Below, in pieces: positions 5,584-7,003 of a stretch of 7,003 nt of DNA. The translations under genes and the position numbers were made by a program. The stretch is from contig JAUUZX010000072.1 in assembly GCA_030592025.1 (NCBI GenBank), positions 1 through 7,003 of the forward strand, in the 5' to 3' direction. Origin of the DNA: a bacterium. Lineage in GTDB: Bacteria; Krumholzibacteriota; Krumholzibacteria; LZORAL124-64-63. The first letter of the stretch is position 1, and every line of letters starts with the position of its first letter. Below the pieces are notes generated by a model. That model saw only the letters and a list, made by a program, of their open reading frames with translations, had not been told where the DNA came from and did no database searches.

Positions 5584-6872
5584 TGGCGGGCACCGGCCTG
5601 CTCCGGTTCATCCTGGTGGTGCTGCCGCTGACCAACTCGGCGACGCTGCCCTTGGGGTTCCCCCTCAAGCTCTACGAGATCGTCGGCCTGGTGGCCATCG
5701 CGCGGGCTCTGACCGGGCCCGGCTTTACCCTGGGGCCCCACCGCCGCATCGTCGCCCTGTGGGGTGTGTTCCTGTTCGGCAGCATGTTCGCGTCGGCCTG
5801 GGGTCTGTACGCCCTGGGGACGCGGGATCTGGGCATGCTGGAATGGGCCCACGGGCGCTACCAGCCCCTGGTCAACACCTTCTACCACTACTTCTACCTG
5901 GCCTTCGACATGGGCCTCATGATGCTCATGCTCGACGCCCTCCAGCGTGGCGCCCTGACCATGCGCGTATTCTGCCGGGCCTGGCTGTGGGGGACGGGGC
6001 TGGCGGTGGGCTACGCCGTCTTCCTGAACTTCGTCCACCACGCGGGGCTGCCGACCCTGCTGGCCCTGCGTTGGGACGACGTGCAGACCATGTCCGTGGG
6101 CGGGTTCAATGTGGTGCGCACGGGGCCTTTCGAGGAGGGCAACTACTTCGGGCTGTACCTGCTGGTGTCCCTGGTGATCGCGCTGCGGGCCCAACGCCTC
6201 TGGCCGGATCGCCTCTTCCGCGTGCTCGTGCCCGTAAGCTTGCTGGGGGTGTTGATCACAGCCTCGCCGGCGGCCCTGCTCGGCGCCATGGTCCTGCTGC
6301 TGGTGGCCGTCGTCTTCGGCCGGGTGTCACCCCTGGTGCGGGGCGGCACCATCGCCGCGGGCATCGGTGTCTTCGCTGCCCTGGCGGCCACGGGACTGCT
6401 GCGCACGTTGGTCCTGGACAAGTTCTCCCTCATCTTCTACGGGGGCGTGACCGATACCCGCAACATCTCCCTCGTGCAGCGTTTGAACGAGTCCTACCAC
6501 GCCTGGCTCATGTTCCTGGACCACCCCCAGGGTGTGGGCATGGGCAACTACGGCTACTTCTTCGGGGACTATCCGGACCTGTACGTCTGGCTCCACGCGG
6601 CCTGGATGAGCATCAAGCACATCCCCAACAACGTGTACCTGGAGGTGCTGTGCGAGCACGGCGCCCTGATGGCGGTGCTCTTCGTCGTCATCCTGATGCG
6701 CATGACGACCCGCCTGCTGCGGGCCCGGGAATTCCTGGTGACGGTGGGCCTGCTCCTGGTGCTCGTCTACTTCGCGGCGTTCCCCACCTTCCGCCTCAGC
6801 CTGATCTGGGTGTTCTGGGCGTTCATCATTTTTATCGGCAGGGATGTTGACGAGGCGACCGACCGGGCCTGA
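5583..6872 (+). CDS. O-antigen polymerase/ligase-like multi-spanning membrane protein (Wzy/WaaL family)
   Basis: From ATG 5583 this is 429 residues; GTG 5580 would add one. It has about ten to twelve hydrophobic segments and a large soluble loop late in the chain (about 280-350). Numbered from the GTG, the family-like pieces are RTGPFEEGNYFG (180-191), YHAWLMFLDHPQGVGMGNYG (306-325) and PNNVYLEVLCEHG (349-361). They resemble the GTF..pN, 'hPl.GvGlGnf' and 'HN..Le.l.E.G' blocks of the O-antigen polymerase/ligase superfamily. Such proteins join lipid-linked oligosaccharide repeats, or transfer finished glycan, at the periplasmic face of the inner membrane. The upstream co-polymerase favours a Wzy polymerase, but a WaaL-type ligase is possible; sequence alone does not separate them. 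There is no clear Shine-Dalgarno site. The start overlaps the preceding stop as GTGATG, so translation is probably coupled. Confidence 0.75.
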   Translation: MAGTGLLRFILVVLPLTNSATLPLGFPLKLYEIVGLVAIARALTGPGFTLGPHRRIVALWGVFLFGSMFASAWGLYALGTRDLGMLEWAHGRYQPLVNTFYHYFYLAFDMGLMMLMLDALQRGALTMRVFCRAWLWGTGLAVGYAVFLNFVHHAGLPTLLALRWDDVQTMSVGGFNVVRTGPFEEGNYFGLYLLVSLVIALRAQRLWPDRLFRVLVPVSLLGVLITASPAALLGAMVLLLVAVVFGRVSPLVRGGTIAAGIGVFAALAATGLLRTLVLDKFSLIFYGGVTDTRNISLVQRLNESYHAWLMFLDHPQGVGMGNYGYFFGDYPDLYVWLHAAWMSIKHIPNNVYLEVLCEHGALMAVLFVVILMRMTTRLLRAREFLVTVGLLLVLVYFAAFPTFRLSLIWVFWAFIIFIGRDVDEATDRA

Positions 6873-6874
6873 AC

Positions 6875-7003
6875 TCACCCGACGGCGTTGCGGCGGCGGG
6901 CGAAGTGCAGGACGGGCCAGACCGCGGTCGCCAGGTAGGCGGCTCCCCCCAACGCCACCCGCAGCAGGACGTGCCAGGTGGGGGTGGCCAGCACCGCGCC
7001 ACC
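6875..7003 (-). CDS. C-terminal fragment of a membrane protein, possibly a Wzx/MATE-like flippase (5' part outside window)
   Basis: Reading the minus strand from the window edge gives 42 in-frame codons to a TGA at 6877-6875. The fragment contains one strongly hydrophobic segment (LLRVALGGAAYLATAVWPVL) and ends in a basic tail HFARRRNAVG. That is how the last membrane helix and short cytoplasmic tail of polysaccharide flippases and MATE-type exporters often look. Codon third positions are mostly G or C, as in neighbouring genes, and the frame stays open up to the edge. The stop lies only two bases from the stop of the convergent polymerase/ligase gene. The function is inferred from the neighbourhood and the hydrophobic end only; other membrane proteins would fit as well. 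Confidence 0.4.
   Translation of the reverse strand, partial: GGAVLATPTWHVLLRVALGGAAYLATAVWPVLHFARRRNAVG

Overview
The window is a GC-rich stretch from a probably Gram-negative bacterium; the cell-envelope polysaccharide genes imply an outer membrane or at least Wzy/Wzz-type surface-glycan assembly. Nothing here fixes the lineage. The mix of a bacterial kynurenine 3-monooxygenase, a lysine-6-dehydrogenase-like protein and a two-subunit class I fumarase would suit an uncultured, GC-rich, environmental phylum, but that is a guess. I see no RNA genes, insertion sequences, CRISPR arrays or phage genes. It reads as ordinary chromosomal core and envelope sequence.

Layout. Positions 1-2482 (minus strand) hold a two-gene unit. 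kmo, a kynurenine 3-monooxygenase (1103-2482), is followed with a 4-base TTGA overlap by a saccharopine-dehydrogenase-family gene (1106 down to the window edge) that lacks only its extreme C-terminus. Positions 2483-2726 are a divergent control region. It carries an extended -10 promoter pointing to kmo, a 10-bp perfect palindrome touching it, and a TTGACC-17-TAGACT promoter pointing to the fumarase genes. Positions 2727-4196 (plus) encode the alpha and beta chains of an iron-sulfur class I fumarate hydratase.

Positions 4243-6872 (plus) follow only 46 bases later with no convincing terminator. They hold a Wzz-like polysaccharide co-polymerase and, overlapping it at the stop/start, an O-antigen polymerase/ligase-like membrane protein. 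Two bases beyond that stop, on the minus strand, lies the 3' end of another membrane protein (6875-7003), possibly a Wzx-like flippase.

How the genes fit together. The left unit looks like amino-acid catabolism or cofactor supply: tryptophan to kynurenine to 3-hydroxykynurenine, plus an NAD(P)-dependent amine or amino-acid oxidoreductase whose link to the pathway is unclear. The centre is a TCA-cycle enzyme. The right part is the edge of a surface-polysaccharide locus: chain-length control, polymerisation or ligation, and perhaps export. No clearly new system is visible. The points most worth following are the kmo/dehydrogenase coupling, a substitution in a normally conserved KMO flavin-site motif, and the architecture of the divergent promoter region.
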